Shown: positions 41,288 through 56,990, numbered from the stretch's first letter. The stretch: 64,000 nt of DNA from Aphis gossypii (GCF_020184175.1 NC_065531.1:60900806-60964805); one strand, 5' to 3'. Made by a program: numbers and translations. The notes: generated by a model not told the origin, from the sequence alone.

Positions 41288-44200
41288 TACTGTACATTTG
41301 ACAGTTACAGTATACAAAAACAATGAGTTTCTATAGTTTCTATTCAATATTTATATAAGTCATAAAATATTTATTTAATTATGTTTTATAATTATACAAA
41401 TTATATAACAACAAAATTTGATTGATAACTTGTTTTTATTAAATTTAATTATAGTATGGCCATTTTTCATCTAACCACAAATAGATTTTATTCGTTTACG
41501 TTTCAATATTTGTTGTGCCGTTTCTTTTGAATTTACAAATAATTAATTATTTTATACATCATTTATTTATTCATCAAACTTTTAAATGTCAATAACTCAA
41601 TTGTATCATTATATTGAAGTAACTGTTCACTTTCATCATTTAACATTATAAAGGCTCTATTTTACATTATTTGTTTCTGTCAAGTTTATTTATTATTATA
41701 GTCACCTTGTTTGAATTTAGTAACATTCAATTTTCAAACAATACACTGCACATTTCTTGTTAATTTATACTATGCAAAAATATATATGGAATGTTATAAA
41801 TTACTCATTAGTCAATACTTGCTAGCTCATAAGATCGTAAGAATTATTAATCTAATTTGACTTTGTTTATATTGTTACACAAGTAACGTGACTACATAAA
41901 GTAAATGGAAAGTGTAGCGTAGTGAAAGAGGTGTAAGGTAAATCATTTTACATGCAACATAAACTTATAATATTTTAATTATCCTTTGATAACCTAAGAT
42001 ATGTTTTGCATTTAAGTTGCACAAATTTACTTCGTATACAAATTAATTTCATATTAATTTTGTGTTAAGGTATTATACAACTAAAATTTGGAAAAAAATA
42101 TTTTTAGTTTCTTCTATGATTACTCTCTAACTCTATTATAATAACTATTGAATTATAAAATAATAATTAGGTAATAATTTCTCTTTCATCATTTACGTAC
42201 ATTTATTTATAATATTAATCGTTATTTCACGAACCCTAAATAACTACGATAATCTATTAGAATTGTTATTTCTCTTAATATTACCTGTACAGTATATTTG
42301 AGATTGTATTAGAATATCAATTAATTTAATACTGTTAATATTTAATGACTTTAGTTTGGACTATATATGGTAATTTAAAAATGTACATAAATATATTTTT
42401 TATAGCATATGAAAACTCCAAAACCATCGTTTGGTTATATTTTTATTATTCAATGATTTATGTTACAGATTTCAAATAAATAACAATAATGGATATATTA
42501 ACGTTAATTATTTAATTCATATGGCAGTCCAATGATATAACAATCACAATAATAAAAATATGGAAGTAATACGCCATACTTGAAAATAGAAACTCAAATT
42601 TTAAAGTTAAAAATTTAAAAAATTATAGCAGTATAAAATTTACAAATGTTTGTGATTTTAAACTTAAAGCGTTAATAAAAAAAATATGCTGTTGTGTTTT
42701 TAATATTTTTATTACCATAAGAATAATTTATGAAGAATATTTTATAAAATTGTTAAACTTTTTAACAAGAAGTTACTACATTTTTAACACTTAAAAAAAA
42801 TTTTAATTTAAAATACCCACATATATATTTAATTTAATAATAAACATTTAATAAAAATTATAATTTAAAGAACAGTAACATAATTCAAAAACTAAAATCA
42901 TTTGATGAATAAATAATTATATTTTATTATGCATGAGTATCAAATTTAATCAACATTTTGACTTCAGATATAATGGGTGTATAAAATAATTTTGCTTAAT
43001 TCTTGTAATCAAAATGTATATGGAATATTGTTTATATTCTCAAATCTTGGGTAATAAATTACATATTAGTTCACTCGTATTCAGGGTATTATAATAATAT
43101 AATATGTTGTTTTTCAACTTCATCATATTGTGGTGTAATATTTTATTCATGCACTTAAAATATAACATAATTAGAATATAAAAAAAAATTACATACTGAA
43201 TTGCTAGTCAGTTCCACAATATTTAACTGATTTAATATGTATTAAATTACTTATATGTGTGTCTGATCTACAATATTTCGAACTATTGGAATTTATGAAA
43301 CGTAAGAATAGCATAAAATGATTTAAACATTTATTATTTTTCTCCGTATAATATATTATAGTGTTTCTACAATAATAATAAAAAATATATATATATATTC
43401 TTTAATCCATGTATTTCGAAACTAATTATTTGTAATTCTGCAATAATTAAAAAATTGAAGGGTCATTCCATTTACGAGTGATTCCATTAAATCCCCAGTA
43501 GACTAACATTGTAAAAGTCAATTATTAAATCGATGAGTTCAAATTTCTAATTTCTAATAAGTTTATAATTTACTTTAAATCGGAATCATCACAATTCATA
43601 TTTCATCACTTTAATCAAGAGACAAGAGTTATACTTTTAATTGTAGTTAGATATTGAGATTGCTTGATTTTATTTACACGCGTTTTATCAATTTAATTTT
43701 CATTTTGCAACGAATTAAATTAACTTCATCAATAAAAATATAATAGTAAAATTGAATAATATTATGTTCTTTAACTGAACAATAAAATTAAAATAGACGG
43801 AAAGAGGTTTGCTCGACTAATATTTTACTACTCAATAACCCGTGCGTCAGTTTTAAAGCAACAAAAATGGTTTTAATCATAAACGTGCGACCTATAAATG
43901 AATTAAATTTGCGATTTTAGCGAAACTCATCTCAAAATACACTATAAGAGTGAATTGTCGTTCCGATTTGCATTTATATGCGTACCGTTGAAAATAATAT
44001 GGCCAGTTATAATTTTATAGCAACCTCATCTTGGAATATCTTCCACGCCATTTAATCCTGCCCGATGAATCGGCCCTAAGGGTTTGGCCTACAAAAATAA
44101 ACATTAACTAACTAATCGTGACTAAGATGGCTAAAACGTGAAAGCCAAACGGATTTTGAGCAATTTGAATTCAAGTCATAGGCATTATTTTTTTTCGTTT

Positions 44201-47200
44201 AGTTTAAAAAAAAAGTCGTTATTCTATCAAGACGAAGGTTTGGCGTTGATAACAATTCCCTTGGCATCCATGGATTCAATTTGTTTAAGCGAGTAATCTA
44301 AAATTACTACCATATGTTATTCTCAGTAGCTTTACCTAAAAAAATTACATTTATCTTATTAAGTCTCTAAATAAGATCTTATCACATAAATCAGTGTTCC
44401 AGTTGGACATTGAATAGGAACAAAAAATAAAATAATGTTAGGCAAATATTATTCTCTTTGGACGTGCGCACCTTAAACAATATTATGTATGAAAATAATT
44501 TTTCTAGTTGTTTTAACTTTATTTATTTTATAAAATATACTTGGCTTTTATGATATCCATCACATCAAAATGTAATTTGAAATATATTCTGACAAACAGA
44601 GAAAATAACTAAAGAAAAATTCTATGTGGAATAAAAAAAATGACTGAATGTTATTGTTTGATGATTATTACTTGATGATATTACTCTTACTAGAATAATT
44701 TTTTTACAAATTAAAATGAAAAAACAAAATATATTTTGAAACATTATAATACACCCAAAAAATTACACATGTAAAACAATTACAGACCGTATTTAAAATT
44801 GTCAAGATATTTATTTCGTATTTAATCTAATACCTATATTGATACCTCGTCTATTCTACATTTCTACATAGTAATTAAATGCATTGTATCATTTCCTCAT
44901 TATTTTATAGTTAAATATTATGGGATAAATGTTTAACATAATAATATACTCGCTTAAATGACACACCTCATTCCTATATCAGGTATTTTTGTTTTGTTAT
45001 TTACAATATTATGTTTTTGAGAGAAATTATAAAACAGCTACCTACTTTGGATTCCTTAACTATATATACAAAATATGTATAATGGATATATAATGCATCT
45101 CTTTTAACCCACCAATAGATTTAGAGTAAAATACACTTTGTTCGTGTATAATATACTGAAATGGCCGGATAATGTAGAAAGTTTTGTAGCTTTCAAAGTA
45201 TCTCTTTTACAATATTAGGCAACATATTGTATAGTTATTGCGTACACGTACTACATCAGAATTTTCTTTTTAACCATTAACATCTTCGTATGTAAGTATT
45301 TGTTGATAGTGGTTATATTATAGTATGTAAAATCAATCAAACAAACTTTAGAGCAATAATTTCTGTTATTTTATCATTCAAAAAAAAAAAAAAAATAGGA
45401 ATACATCAAACAAAACCAAGTATTACTACACTTAAGAAAAATACATTAAATTTGTATAACCACCTACTATAACTGAGCCTATTCATATACGAATTTATTG
45501 ATATAAGTACCTAACCAACGAACTAATATATGATATAATATTTTTATTTTAAAATCCAATATATTATACATATAATATATATATAGTATAATGTTTTTAG
45601 TTTACAGAAATAATTTCTTAGTGAAAATTTTAAAACTACGAATCTAGTTTACATAATACTATGTAATTATGTTAAGTTTAAATGCCTACAATATGAATAA
45701 GATACTATTATTATTTCTAATAATTTATGTTACTTAAACAACAATTTAACATTTATAATTGTCTGGTTTTCGTTATAATGTTGTTGTATAAATAGTATTT
45801 TCATTATAAAGTGTTTCAAAAAAAAAAAAAAATCATTGTAACTGTAATATTTCATCGATTGACACTTTTTATAGAAACCATTAATATATATTATATTTAA
45901 ACGTTATTCTCACGTTAAAAAAAAAAAATGTTATTAAGTATTTTCAGAACAGTAGGTAATACCCAAAAAATAACCTAAATTATAAAATCATCGACAACCA
46001 TCAATAATATAAATATATTATTTTATTGTAAATCAGTAATGGTGCCTGTATTTCTTTATGATTTAACATTTAAGCAATAGATTTACTAAACAAATGTGCA
46101 ACTCTTAATGAAAACGCTTTTTACAAACCACTGTAATAGATTTATTTGTATATAGCCAGCAGTCGAGTTTTGTATCGCAAAGTAGATACTATCCGATAGC
46201 AGTCATTTTTCTACATTTCTAAATAACACTAACAATTTACTATAGGTACAATAACCTAACGTACAGATAAAACATAATAAAACTTAAAAAAAAATGTATT
46301 TATATTGATTCAACAGCCCGGTTTCCAATACTGGTTCGTGTAATTAGAACAGCTAACTGCTGCTTAACTGGACATGATTCAATATAAAAATCGACAGCCA
46401 TTTGGTTTAAAAGAACGAAAGAGGTAGTTGCAATATTTACTAATCTCACTGTTCGTGTAATGTTCCATATCAATTGTAATATAGTGTTTTTGAGAAAATT
46501 GTGCTAACATACGTAATATATGTTGCAGTGTTTTACTTAATTCAACATTTTTATTTTTTTAAAAGTGAAAGAAACTGAAACTTCTGATAATTTAAGACAC
46601 TATAACTTTTTATCAAGACAATAGAGTAAGTATATAAAATAAATATGTTATACTTAATCGTATATAATTTTTATATTTCTTAAGTCAATGTTGTTAAATT
46701 ACAATTTACAAACAAGACTTCTATAAGAATTAATTTCCATTTTTATAACTTGCCTAAAAATAGTTTGAGCTTAAAATATTTCAGAATATTTAAAGCATAA
46801 ATCGTACATTTTTATACTTCACGAAATGTTTGATTTATTTCAATTTCCATGATATGATTAAAAGATAAATCATATTTTTCATATAACATAATGTCACATA
46901 AAATTAAATATTGATGCTACGGGGAGGGAAGTATATTATCCACTCTCGTTCCACGTCATCTGAAATATGCAATTGATATTAGTAGGTACTGAAAAACTAC
47001 CAACTTCCATGTCCTTTCGGTACAAGATTATCGAAAACTCTAACGTAGTCTACTATAAAGGTAAAACCTCATAATGTTGCAACTAGCATTCAACACAACA
47101 ATAATTTTAAAACTCAAATAAAAATTAAAAAAATTCCTCGCCATTTTAGACTCTAAGGTGCAAACAACTAACCAGAAAATTTTAATGACGAATGTTCAAA

Positions 47201-48990
47201 TAAAACAAATCACTGATAAGATTTGATATCTTAATTATTTATGAATAACACATTTTTTAAACATCTTTATTCAAAAAATTACTAACATAATAATATTTGG
47301 TAAATAAATTAAAACTAACTTTTATTTATATTTTATTCACAATATACTTATAAATTAATAATCCTACTAGAATTTAGAATAAAAATAAAAATTGAATACT
47401 AAGAGAGAGAAAAAACAACATTATACATAATTTACTAATCAATGTTAATTCGAATTTACATTTTACACAAACTTGTATTTTCTTATCCGAAGATATAACT
47501 ACTCTGTAAATCTATTAAATACATCTGAATAAATTCTTCAATATCATTCTCTGGAAAAATCGTAATATCACTATAATTATTTATAAGTGTTATTAGTCCA
47601 CTTAATAGGTCTTATCCTATACTGTTAATCTTAAATACGTTTTATACGTCTAAAACAATCATACTATCTTTTTACGAACTATACATTATGATTACCAGTA
47701 TAATGTAAGTAATTTTAAGATAAATTTGTTGTTTTACAGTAAATAATTTTAATAAAAAAAAATTACAATTACATAACAACAATTCTTTAGATATAATTCA
47801 GATCTATAGCTTTTTATGTTTTTTTTTCTTTAGTTGAATTTTTGAAATTTTTAAATAAACCAAAATCAATAATTAAATCGAGTCTAAATCATTAGAATAA
47901 CATTTTGGCCAATCAAATTATTTTTTTTGATTCAACGTGTAGAATAATTTAAAAGTTACATAAAAATAGAAACTTATTCATTTTATCAACAGCTTAGAAT
48001 CTAAACCTTAGATGATAAATATCCATAGATCCACTCCCTTAATCTTCATCTGCTTAGATATTAATACTAATTTTTATGTTTATGTTATGGATGTTAAAAA
48101 TCTTATTGTATATTGTTGTACAACTGACAAACATAATATGAATTTATAAAATATGACAATGTAACATACATGTTTTTCTTGATTATGTATAAATGGACTA
48201 CTACATTTATAACTTATTAAGTAAACACAGATCATTGTGTATTCTTAAATATTATTATTTAATTCATATAACTTGGTTCTTATTTTACAACTTTCTCTGA
48301 CTTATAATTAAAATAAATTGCGCATATTACTTTACGGTAAACTAACATAATAGTTAATAATAATATATTAATTAATGAATAATGGAAAAACATTGCATTA
48401 TTGATTTAGTAGTGATATATTTTAATACTGATAGGTATATATGAATAATAGTTTGATTAATAAACGTATATTTAACTAAATGTAAAGAATTATGAATAAC
48501 CAATTATATTACCAAATATTAATATGACATATACAACAGATTTTCTTTTTTTTTTCCCATCACTTATGAGTATATTGATATTCTATTGTCTGCAACCATG
48601 AGTTGAACGTACATTTTACAGATGTGGTGGATGGCTTTGTTAATCTATTAGAAAATGTATCGTGATCATTATTATACCGATATTAGTGTATACCATGTCA
48701 TGGTTATAAGGACTACTTACTTACTAAATAGTACCAGATATGAATAAGCACGCATGGCTGAAAAGACACGCTTTACTATTAACTTATAATAATATTATGC
48801 TAAAAGTAAAAACAAATTCGGATGTAGCAGCCATGTAGACAGTCTTATCATATTGTTTACAATCCGATTAAATATTTATCGTGAACCAAGTAATTTAATT
48901 AATATAATATACGCAGTAGTTTAGTAGTTTATTAATTCAAATAATATGCAGTATAAGTGGGAGCATGCTGTTTTGTCTTTGATTGATGCA

Positions 48991-49800
48991 TAAAAAAGTT
49001 TGATGTATAAAAAAAGGTGTTCATGTTCCGAAAGAATGGTCAAGAACAAACGAGGTCGTAGGAAAAACGAATCAGGAGACCATTCTCTTACAACCAACTA
49101 TTCACAAAAATCGGGGCAACAAAATATTTGAACGATTTTTATTTTTTTTATTTTTTCCTAGAAAAACGATTAATCTCATCCCTGTGATTTTTTAACCTCA
49201 GAACGATTTCCGGACACGTTTGACGTGACCGGAAGTCATGGTGAAATTCGTATTTTTTAAAAAAAAAATTGTTACCTTTCCCAAAATAAATAAATTCGTA
49301 TCACTGTTCTGAATATATAGCTACGGAAACGACTATAACAGCCGAATGCCTTTGGCTATAGAGTGTAGACTACCGTTCAAATTGGTAAAATCACAAACTG
49401 TCTTATCACGTTTAATTCCTTACGTTTTTTTTCTTAGGCTCACGGGAGTGCTGGCAGTGTAGTGAATTTTATAGTAAACGTTATATGTCCGTTATATCGT
49501 CGTTGGAACATACAAGCATCGGTCTGGAGGTTAAATAACCACGAAAATGATGCTTGGCACCAAATATATATATTACCAAGGAATTAGTCTCTCGGGAGCA
49601 GTGTGCAAAGCTTTATGTTTTTACATCGACCACCCAGTGTATATATGTATTCATTTTACCCGGATAGCAGCGCATCTGAAATCGTCAACCGCTCCCCACT
49701 GACTGACTAAAATACATTTTCAGTGGTTCTATACGAGAGTTGTACACATATGGTGTTTTCGTCGTTGTGAAATCTAAAAACGCGATTTGAGTGAATGCAT
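48991..49800. other. GC-richer noncoding block
   Basis: About 800 bases have higher G+C than either flank and include several CG dinucleotides, but stops are frequent in every frame. I see no RNA gene or repeat end that explains it. It could be regulatory sequence or an untranslated exon. Confidence 0.3.
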
Positions 49801-50919
49801 TATGCGAATGAAACGATGACGTAAATTTTTAATAACATGCGACTGTAGATATGATTCACACATAATAATATAATATTATGTTTTACATTTAATTTTTACG
49901 ATTTGACATAAGAATGTAGGTACCTATGGTTAAATAATTCCGTGAGCTAAAAGGTATATCTCTTAAAATTGATTATACGTCTAGTAAAATATCAATAACA
50001 TGTTGTAAATTGTAATATATTATATTTATAGCACCGTATACTGTTATAAGTAATTCGAATCTAGTTGAATTTATACGTCATTTCTGGACGTAACGTATAA
50101 ATCATTTATTATTAATTTACATTTGTTGACATATTATTTTGTTCAGGACAAAAATGATTTATTATTTTCTGCCGGAATCCATTGTATTAAATTTCAAGAT
50201 GCTCAGCCAATTCCTAAAGTATCTCGTGTGTATAAAATACATATAGACTACCATAAAATAAACACTTAAGTTTCTTAAGCTTTTGTGTAAATATTCACAA
50301 CAATAATATCATTTTACAAATTTTTCTGTTGGGTGATACAAATATGTTCTCCCTTTTAAGAAACTTATATTATACAGACTGATTAATTAAATCTGCTATA
50401 TTAAATTGTCTTTATAAATATTTTAAATTTTTTAATTTCGTAAAAATAATTTCGGGACGTGCCTGAAATACTTAATACCTAAATGTAGCTATAGATATAA
50501 ATATTTTTATCTATTATATATTTAAATTTTTTTTTTTTAAATAACATACATTTTTAATATCATATTTTAAATTTTAACAACATTCGTTAAAATTATGAAA
50601 ATTTACAAATTATTAAAAATCTATAAAAAAAAATATTCTATTTACATCTTAATACCTAAGATTTGATAACATATTATCATTTATCATTAAATTAACCAGC
50701 ATTAGACGATAAAGTAAAAAAAAAAAAATCATTAAATATCAAAATTTAAAACTTAAAAAAATTATAGAATTTTTAGCAATAAAACAATTAGGTTATTTTT
50801 CTAATGTATAGCATTATAACTTATAAATGTAGTATATATTATAGTGTAATACTATATAAAAGTATAATATTAAGTACTTAAAATATACATGTTATTAAAA
50901 CCATACACATTACACATTG

Positions 50920-50962
50920 TCAAATAAACGGATGTTGTAGCAATACATAGCCGTTTATTTGA
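50920..50962. repeat. Perfect inverted repeat, 12-bp arms around a 19-bp loop
   Basis: tcaaataaacgg (50920-50931) and ccgtttatttga (50951-50962) are exact reverse complements around a loop that includes gttgtagcaatac. A perfect arm containing CGG is less expected here than an A/T-only one. The stem is too short for a typical microRNA precursor and no terminal element features were seen. Confidence 0.65.
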
Positions 50963-51779
50963 TCTACTATATTCCATGTTATTTATAATAATAATATGCA
51001 TAAATTATTTTTATAGTCACCCTCATGATAAATTATGTTTAATCAAGACCATAATAATATGATAGGTGTATACATAATAAATAAATTATTTATTTAGAAA
51101 ATATACACACTAAAGAAATAATAACTTCCATACCACTTTTATTATTTTGTAATATCTTAATATTTCTATGAATATAATGTATGTAATAATAAAACTAACT
51201 TACCTATCTTGAATTATATATTTATATTTATATACGCTTTTTAGATTTTATTCAAAAGTTATAAGTTGCTAGAAACTCTTGGAAAAATTACAAACAAATA
51301 TTTATTTTGAATAATTTGCAACAACAAATGTGTTTGGCATAATCTTAAAAGAAAATACGTTAACTCATCACATTGGTTTTAAACAAAAACTTACAAAATA
51401 TACAAGTTTTCATATATTTAACATAAAAAGAAGAGTAGGTATCTAAATCAGTGTAAATTAATGCATATTACATATTATTATTTATGTACATTATGTATAC
51501 ATTTAATTAACTCTGTTTTATGCAATTTAGTCTATGATAAAGCAATAATTATAATACATTCAGTGTTTTATATCTAGTTATATTAATATAATATCTGATA
51601 CATAAAATTAAAGAAATAAAATCTAGGTTAAATTTCTAGAGTGTTACGGTCAAATTGACAATAGTTTTTATACGCAGATAAAACAAGATTCAAATAAAAA
51701 AAAAACATTCGCAAACTATATACGTTTTTCGTGAGTACTATTATAGTTTCCACTTTCAGTATTTATATATATATATAAG

Positions 51780-52185
51780 CCAGGTTAATTGAAGGACGCC
51801 CGATAACACTGGTGGCGGGCAAATAAGTCCCCCGTGACAAACGGCGTTTTTATTCCCTTTATTATTTTCTCCAAAAAAATCCTAGTGAATCCTCTCGTGA
51901 TGAATTTATATGTGTACGAGTGTATATGTGTATACCTGCGTAAACGTGCTTTTCTGCTTAAAGCGATACTTCTATATATCTTTCTTTTATACGCACATTA
52001 CATTTATGACGCTTTATTCAGTGGCTGCTGGATGTTTGGCGGTGTTTCGGGTTTTTCATGAGATTAATTGACGCGAAAAAAAACGCCATAAATATCTACA
52101 CTCTACAGTCGAAGGTATCCTTTTCAAATCGCTACCAATGTACGTAATTTCGTGACTCGGTACGAAATCGTTTTTTTTTCATTAT

Positions 52186-52252
<67 letters not shown>

Positions 52253-52950
52253 TATGGAAAAGTGTCGCAAACCTAACCACCTAGTCGAGGCGGTAACGTT
52301 TTAAATTATTTTTAAACGACCATTTCTTTCACTCGTCCTGCACACGTCTGATGACACGATTTAACCTTTGATCGCCACCGGACCGGTGTGTCGTCAAGTC
52401 GGGTGAGAGACGGTCGGCAGCGGTGGTGGGTCGTAGTCGATCATCTCGATTTGTCGACGGTAACGGTTGCGGTGAAGTATGTGGATTGACAGCCAAAGTT
52501 TAGTCGGGCGAGGTGTGCCGATCAGTTTGTACGCTGAATATTCGGTGTTCGCGGTGGGGCCGAACAGCAGACGGTTTGATGTCCACGTGCTACCGTCGTA
52601 CGATAGTGATTGATGACACACCGTCGGCAATAATAATTAGCGATTACTGCTTGGTCGTTTTCAGGGCAATATAATGTTCAAACGCTGTGGTTTTATTTCA
52701 GCGCTCGGCGTAGTGTATAGTTTTCAGTTTTGACCATGCGAGCGACACAAAAACGAACGTTCCCCGCACGTTGTCCAGATGAAGTTGAAATTCTGTAAAC
52801 TCCAAATCCATTTCCCTCGAGTACAAATAAATTCGTCAACATCCATTTCAGATCAACGAATGCCGACTGATGCAGAAAAAACACATTACTGATTGTTTTT
52901 ATCGCGGTACTGTGTGAAATCACTCCTTTTTGATTTTTTTTTTTTTTGGT
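51780..52950. other. CpG-richer block split by a long TA repeat
   Basis: Two GC-richer stretches (51780-52170 and about 52260-52920) flank the TA microsatellite. The second contains two minus-strand open frames at 52394-52630 and 52693-52923. They have no ATG-based start that looks natural, no recognisable domain and no clear splice pair, so I do not call them genes. Upstream of the first stretch is a run of tatatatataag. A promoter or 5' untranslated exon is possible. Confidence 0.3.
52188..52249. repeat. (TA)31 microsatellite
   Basis: An uninterrupted TA run of about 62 bases, the longest perfect tandem repeat I see in the window, lies between two GC-richer blocks. Confidence 0.95.
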
Positions 52951-53920
52951 ATAACCAACTAATGACTAAAAACTTCCAATATGATTGGATCTCTATAAAA
53001 TTTCTTAAAATTTTCATAATCATCGAAAACTGTTAAAAACGATAAAAATTGATGGCAAACATCTATTTTTAACAACATATTTATCAATTTTTCAAAAATA
53101 ATTTCAAGGAATCAATAAGGATAATATTTCGGTCTTACTGAAATAATATTATAAGAATGACAGACAGCTGCTTAGTATACTGTATACATCACGCTTACAT
53201 ATAAACTTTATATATATAATATATATATGTTAACACTCGTACAGTGATGGATATACTCGTAATTAAAAATACATATAATATGTTAAAGTGAAAATAAATA
53301 CAAAGAAAACATATTTCTGTTTATCTTTTTTTTTTTATATATATATTATATTGGTTTCAGAAATTACATACTTCTCGAGACTAAAATCCTAGTGGCACGA
53401 CTTTATTTGGATGTGTAAAATATTTCAGGGACTGAAAATGTTACATAAATGGCATACCTCGAAAAACAAGGGAACATTGTGCTTTTCCCAGGTCATAGAC
53501 ATTACCTCGTATATTATTAATATAATCAATAATCATACTGTTTTATATAATCATCATATATTTTGTTAAAGGTCGGAAATATATTTTTAAAATACAATTT
53601 ATTTATGCGACAAAGAGATAACACAAGTAGTATATTATTATTAGGTAAGTTTAACCGAAAAATACTTTTCCGGCATATCTCGACTAACACGCACTGTTGT
53701 GTAGTGTATACCCACCCCATTATTACCAGTATATATATTTTTAGCACAATACTGAAAACAAAAATACTTAAGACTGTATTTTTGGTATTGTAACAGAATT
53801 CTATCGCCACGCATATTATGTTATAATTTTTGATTTTATATAAAATATTACATGATTTTTTTTTTAAATTACTAGTAACTTGTTTTTCTAATACTATAAT
53901 ATTATTTGGCTTGATTTTTT

Positions 53921-53942
53921 TATTATTATTATTATTATTATT
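53921..53942. repeat. (TAT)n microsatellite
   Basis: About seven tandem TAT units lie in intergenic sequence. Confidence 0.85.
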
Positions 53943-56357
53943 GATTTTTATTACATCACAGCAGCAAGGACCATTAGTAACAGTGTATTATTTACTAATC
54001 ATATTAAAGATATTTACATTATGTCACATTTATATTACAACTAAATTATATTTTTTCGATTACCTTGTGAGTTCAATTCTTAGTCGACTTATAATAATAA
54101 TTTCATAATTTTGTGTGAGATTTGGGTTTTCCCCTCTGAAGTTGTTCTATCAACTTTATTTAAATATTAAATATAATGTATATAATAGTGATACCTATTC
54201 ACTTGAGCGGACTGCCAAGCATAATATATATAAGCTAACATTTTCTTCTCGTAGTATACTTACTTTTATGATATTTAATATTGAGAAAACAGATTAAAAT
54301 ATTACCTTAAACTGTTTTGAACATTTTATAAATTATATGCAAAGCAAAAAGTTTATAGAACAAAGTATTATAAAGCATTAACTTTAATATGTGAATAAAA
54401 AATGCTAAACGTCAAAATAAGAAATGTTAGATAATAACAGTATGACTAATTAAATAAAAAAAAAAATAATTTAGTAAAAAAAAAAGTCAACAAAGATATT
54501 AATCTCACAAACTTTATTTTTTTATAATATTATGATATTATAAAAATATGTATATATATATATTATATATTATACATCAAGTTGAATCATTTCTAAAAAC
54601 TAGAAAAAAAGTATAAAATAATGGCTTAAAGTTTAAATTATATATTATATTATTTGAACATAATAATATAACATATTATAATTATTATTATTTATAATAA
54701 TATTATATTAATAAAAATAAAAATTATTATTTTTTTTTTTCATCTAGTTAATCGTTTAAATCACTTTTAATTTACTTTGCATCACGATATTTCTTTAAGT
54801 AGATTTAGCATTATAAATTTAACTATGACGTATTATATTGAGCATGTTTGTGTTTCAATTAATTTAATTACAGATTTTTTATAGTGTTATGTAAACAAGC
54901 AGCCAGTCCATGAAAAATAAATAAATAATTTATTACCACTAGTTTATTTCCTATGCATGAGCCTCTAGGTTCTGTTCAATCACAGTGCTGATACGTGATC
55001 AATATTTTTGAAAATATATAATATTTAAATTAAACATTTTAAACTTTAAAGTATTAATTTTATAATAATTAGAACCTATTAAAAACATATTTTATAAAAT
55101 TATTTTCAATTGTTAGATTTATGTATCTGATGAGAACTGATCCTGCTCTAGACAGACAATTATTGTGATTCACTAATTAATGATAAAGCGTCAGTCAAGT
55201 TAGAGCGCACTAGCTTATTGTTAACTTTCGTATTATATAGTCTCTCAATAATGAAGATTCGCTATGCCATCGGGCAGCCATCGTCAGGCGCATCGAGAAT
55301 TTAGAATCGATGAGGCCATCGTGGTTGTCAATAGGTATGTCACAGTGCACTTTTCATTACAAGTCACAGACAAAATACCGTTTGTCTGGCCCCCGCCAAC
55401 GTTGTTGGTCTATGAGTATGAAATCGATTAGGTAGCCGTCGTGTACGCCGTGAATTACACACATGCATTCACAAGAACAGGACGTCTTGGTTAAGGATTT
55501 CCATGACTTTTACATAACATATTTTGTTCTTTTAGTTAAACACGTCGCAGACAAAATTTTAAACCCTTTTGATATGGAATAAACGCAGTTATATCCGTTT
55601 TTATTTTGCATTTTCTTGTATGCTTAGATTTTTAGCTACAAATGCATCTTTTGGGTTTGTACAACATTTTTTATATATATATATAATATATATATGTATA
55701 TATTATAGATCGTTTTTCATAGATTGTACATTTTAAAGTGCATTTTTAAGAATCTTAAGAAAATATATAAAATTTAAAAAATAATTATTAGCGAACTTAG
55801 AATTATTAATAGTAGTTACATTAATTTTATTGATTTTAAATGATAATTAAATATAATTCTTAAAATGTAATTTTAATATTTTTTTGGTCATATTTACAAT
55901 CAAATTGCATAAACATAGTAATCGTACCTCATTAGATATAACATGCGAATATGGTATTGCTTTTATTATGACTAGTTGGATGTGGTAAGTATATTGTGTA
56001 TTTACACAAGTCTTAAGATAATTATAAATTATTAAAATTATAAAATTATATTTTTTTTTTACTATAATTATTGTACTTAAAATAATTATTATCATAATTT
56101 TATGATTAACTAAATAGTATTATTTTATTGTAGGTATTGGGTTTAATGTTTAAATTTTAAAATATTGATATTTAAATCAAATCAAATAAATATAATATAT
56201 GAGTTTGTAAACCATTTAATTGCCTATATATAATACAAAATAATAAATTGTATTTTATATTAATATCATTATAATACCAATAAACAGTAAGTAACAAAAT
56301 ATCCTCACATAATAAGAAATAGATGTACATCATAAACATAGTTTTGTAAATACGATG

Positions 56358-56381
56358 ATATATATATATATATATATATAT
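56358..56381. repeat. (AT)12 microsatellite
   Basis: An uninterrupted AT run of about 24 bases. Confidence 0.9.
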
Positions 56382-56990
56382 TTTCATTTATTTTCTTAAT
56401 AAAATATTATATTGAAAATTAATTATAAACATTTTTAACTAGCTAATATTTAATTTATTTATTTAATACGTTCATAACAAAGAATATATTAATTATCATA
56501 TAAATAATACACACTATTACTATTTAGTAAAGACATAAGTTATTGTCGATCATAGTAAAAATGATAGACATTTTGATCAAAAAAATATTTAGTACCTGCG
56601 TTTAAAATTTAAAACAATAACTAAACAAATAGATTATGTTTATTGCAAATTAATTTTTAAAATGAGTTAATTTCTTAAGAACTTTAAGACTATAAACCAT
56701 CAGTATACACTAAAACTTATATATCATGTACAAATGATTTTGTTGTTTACAAAAATCAGTCAATAGTTGTTATAAAAAAAAAACTGTGAAACAATATTCT
56801 ACTTTAATTGAGACATTTAGTTCATAGATTTATTATGAAATCAACGGATAGCGTTTCATTATTTTTTTTAAAAAATAAGTTATTTCCCCAAAATAAATTT
56901 ATAGTCAAAGTAAAGATTTTACATTGTATAAGTTACGATACACTTCGAGAATTTTGTAAACTGTTTTTGAACTTAATAAGCAAGTTCATT

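Larger units (their letters stand above)
34131..48990. other. Intergenic sequence, no gene supported
   Basis: AT-rich sequence dense with stops in all frames. Moderately GC-richer stretches at about 34800-35250 and 39090-39460 hold no convincing exon. Microsatellites lie at 37439-37459 and 41251-41287. A 6-bp stem (gcgtga / tcacgc) lies near 36209. I see nothing else above background. Confidence 0.5.
52951..56990. other. Intergenic sequence, no gene supported
   Basis: AT-rich sequence. A GC-richer patch at about 55200-55500 repeats the string gccatcg several times but is interrupted by stops on both strands. The open frames around 53526-54297 are low-complexity hydrophobic translations of AT-rich DNA. 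The remaining sequence is A/T runs and TA tracts. Confidence 0.5.

Noticed and set aside
52394..52923. Two minus-strand ORFs (78 and 76 codons)
   Set aside because: They depend on non-ATG starts, lie in different stretches without a matching donor and acceptor, and show no domain.
53526..54297. Several hydrophobic ORFs of 60-94 codons on both strands
   Set aside because: They are Ile/Leu/Phe/Tyr-rich translations of AT-rich and TAT-repeat DNA with no splice or domain support.
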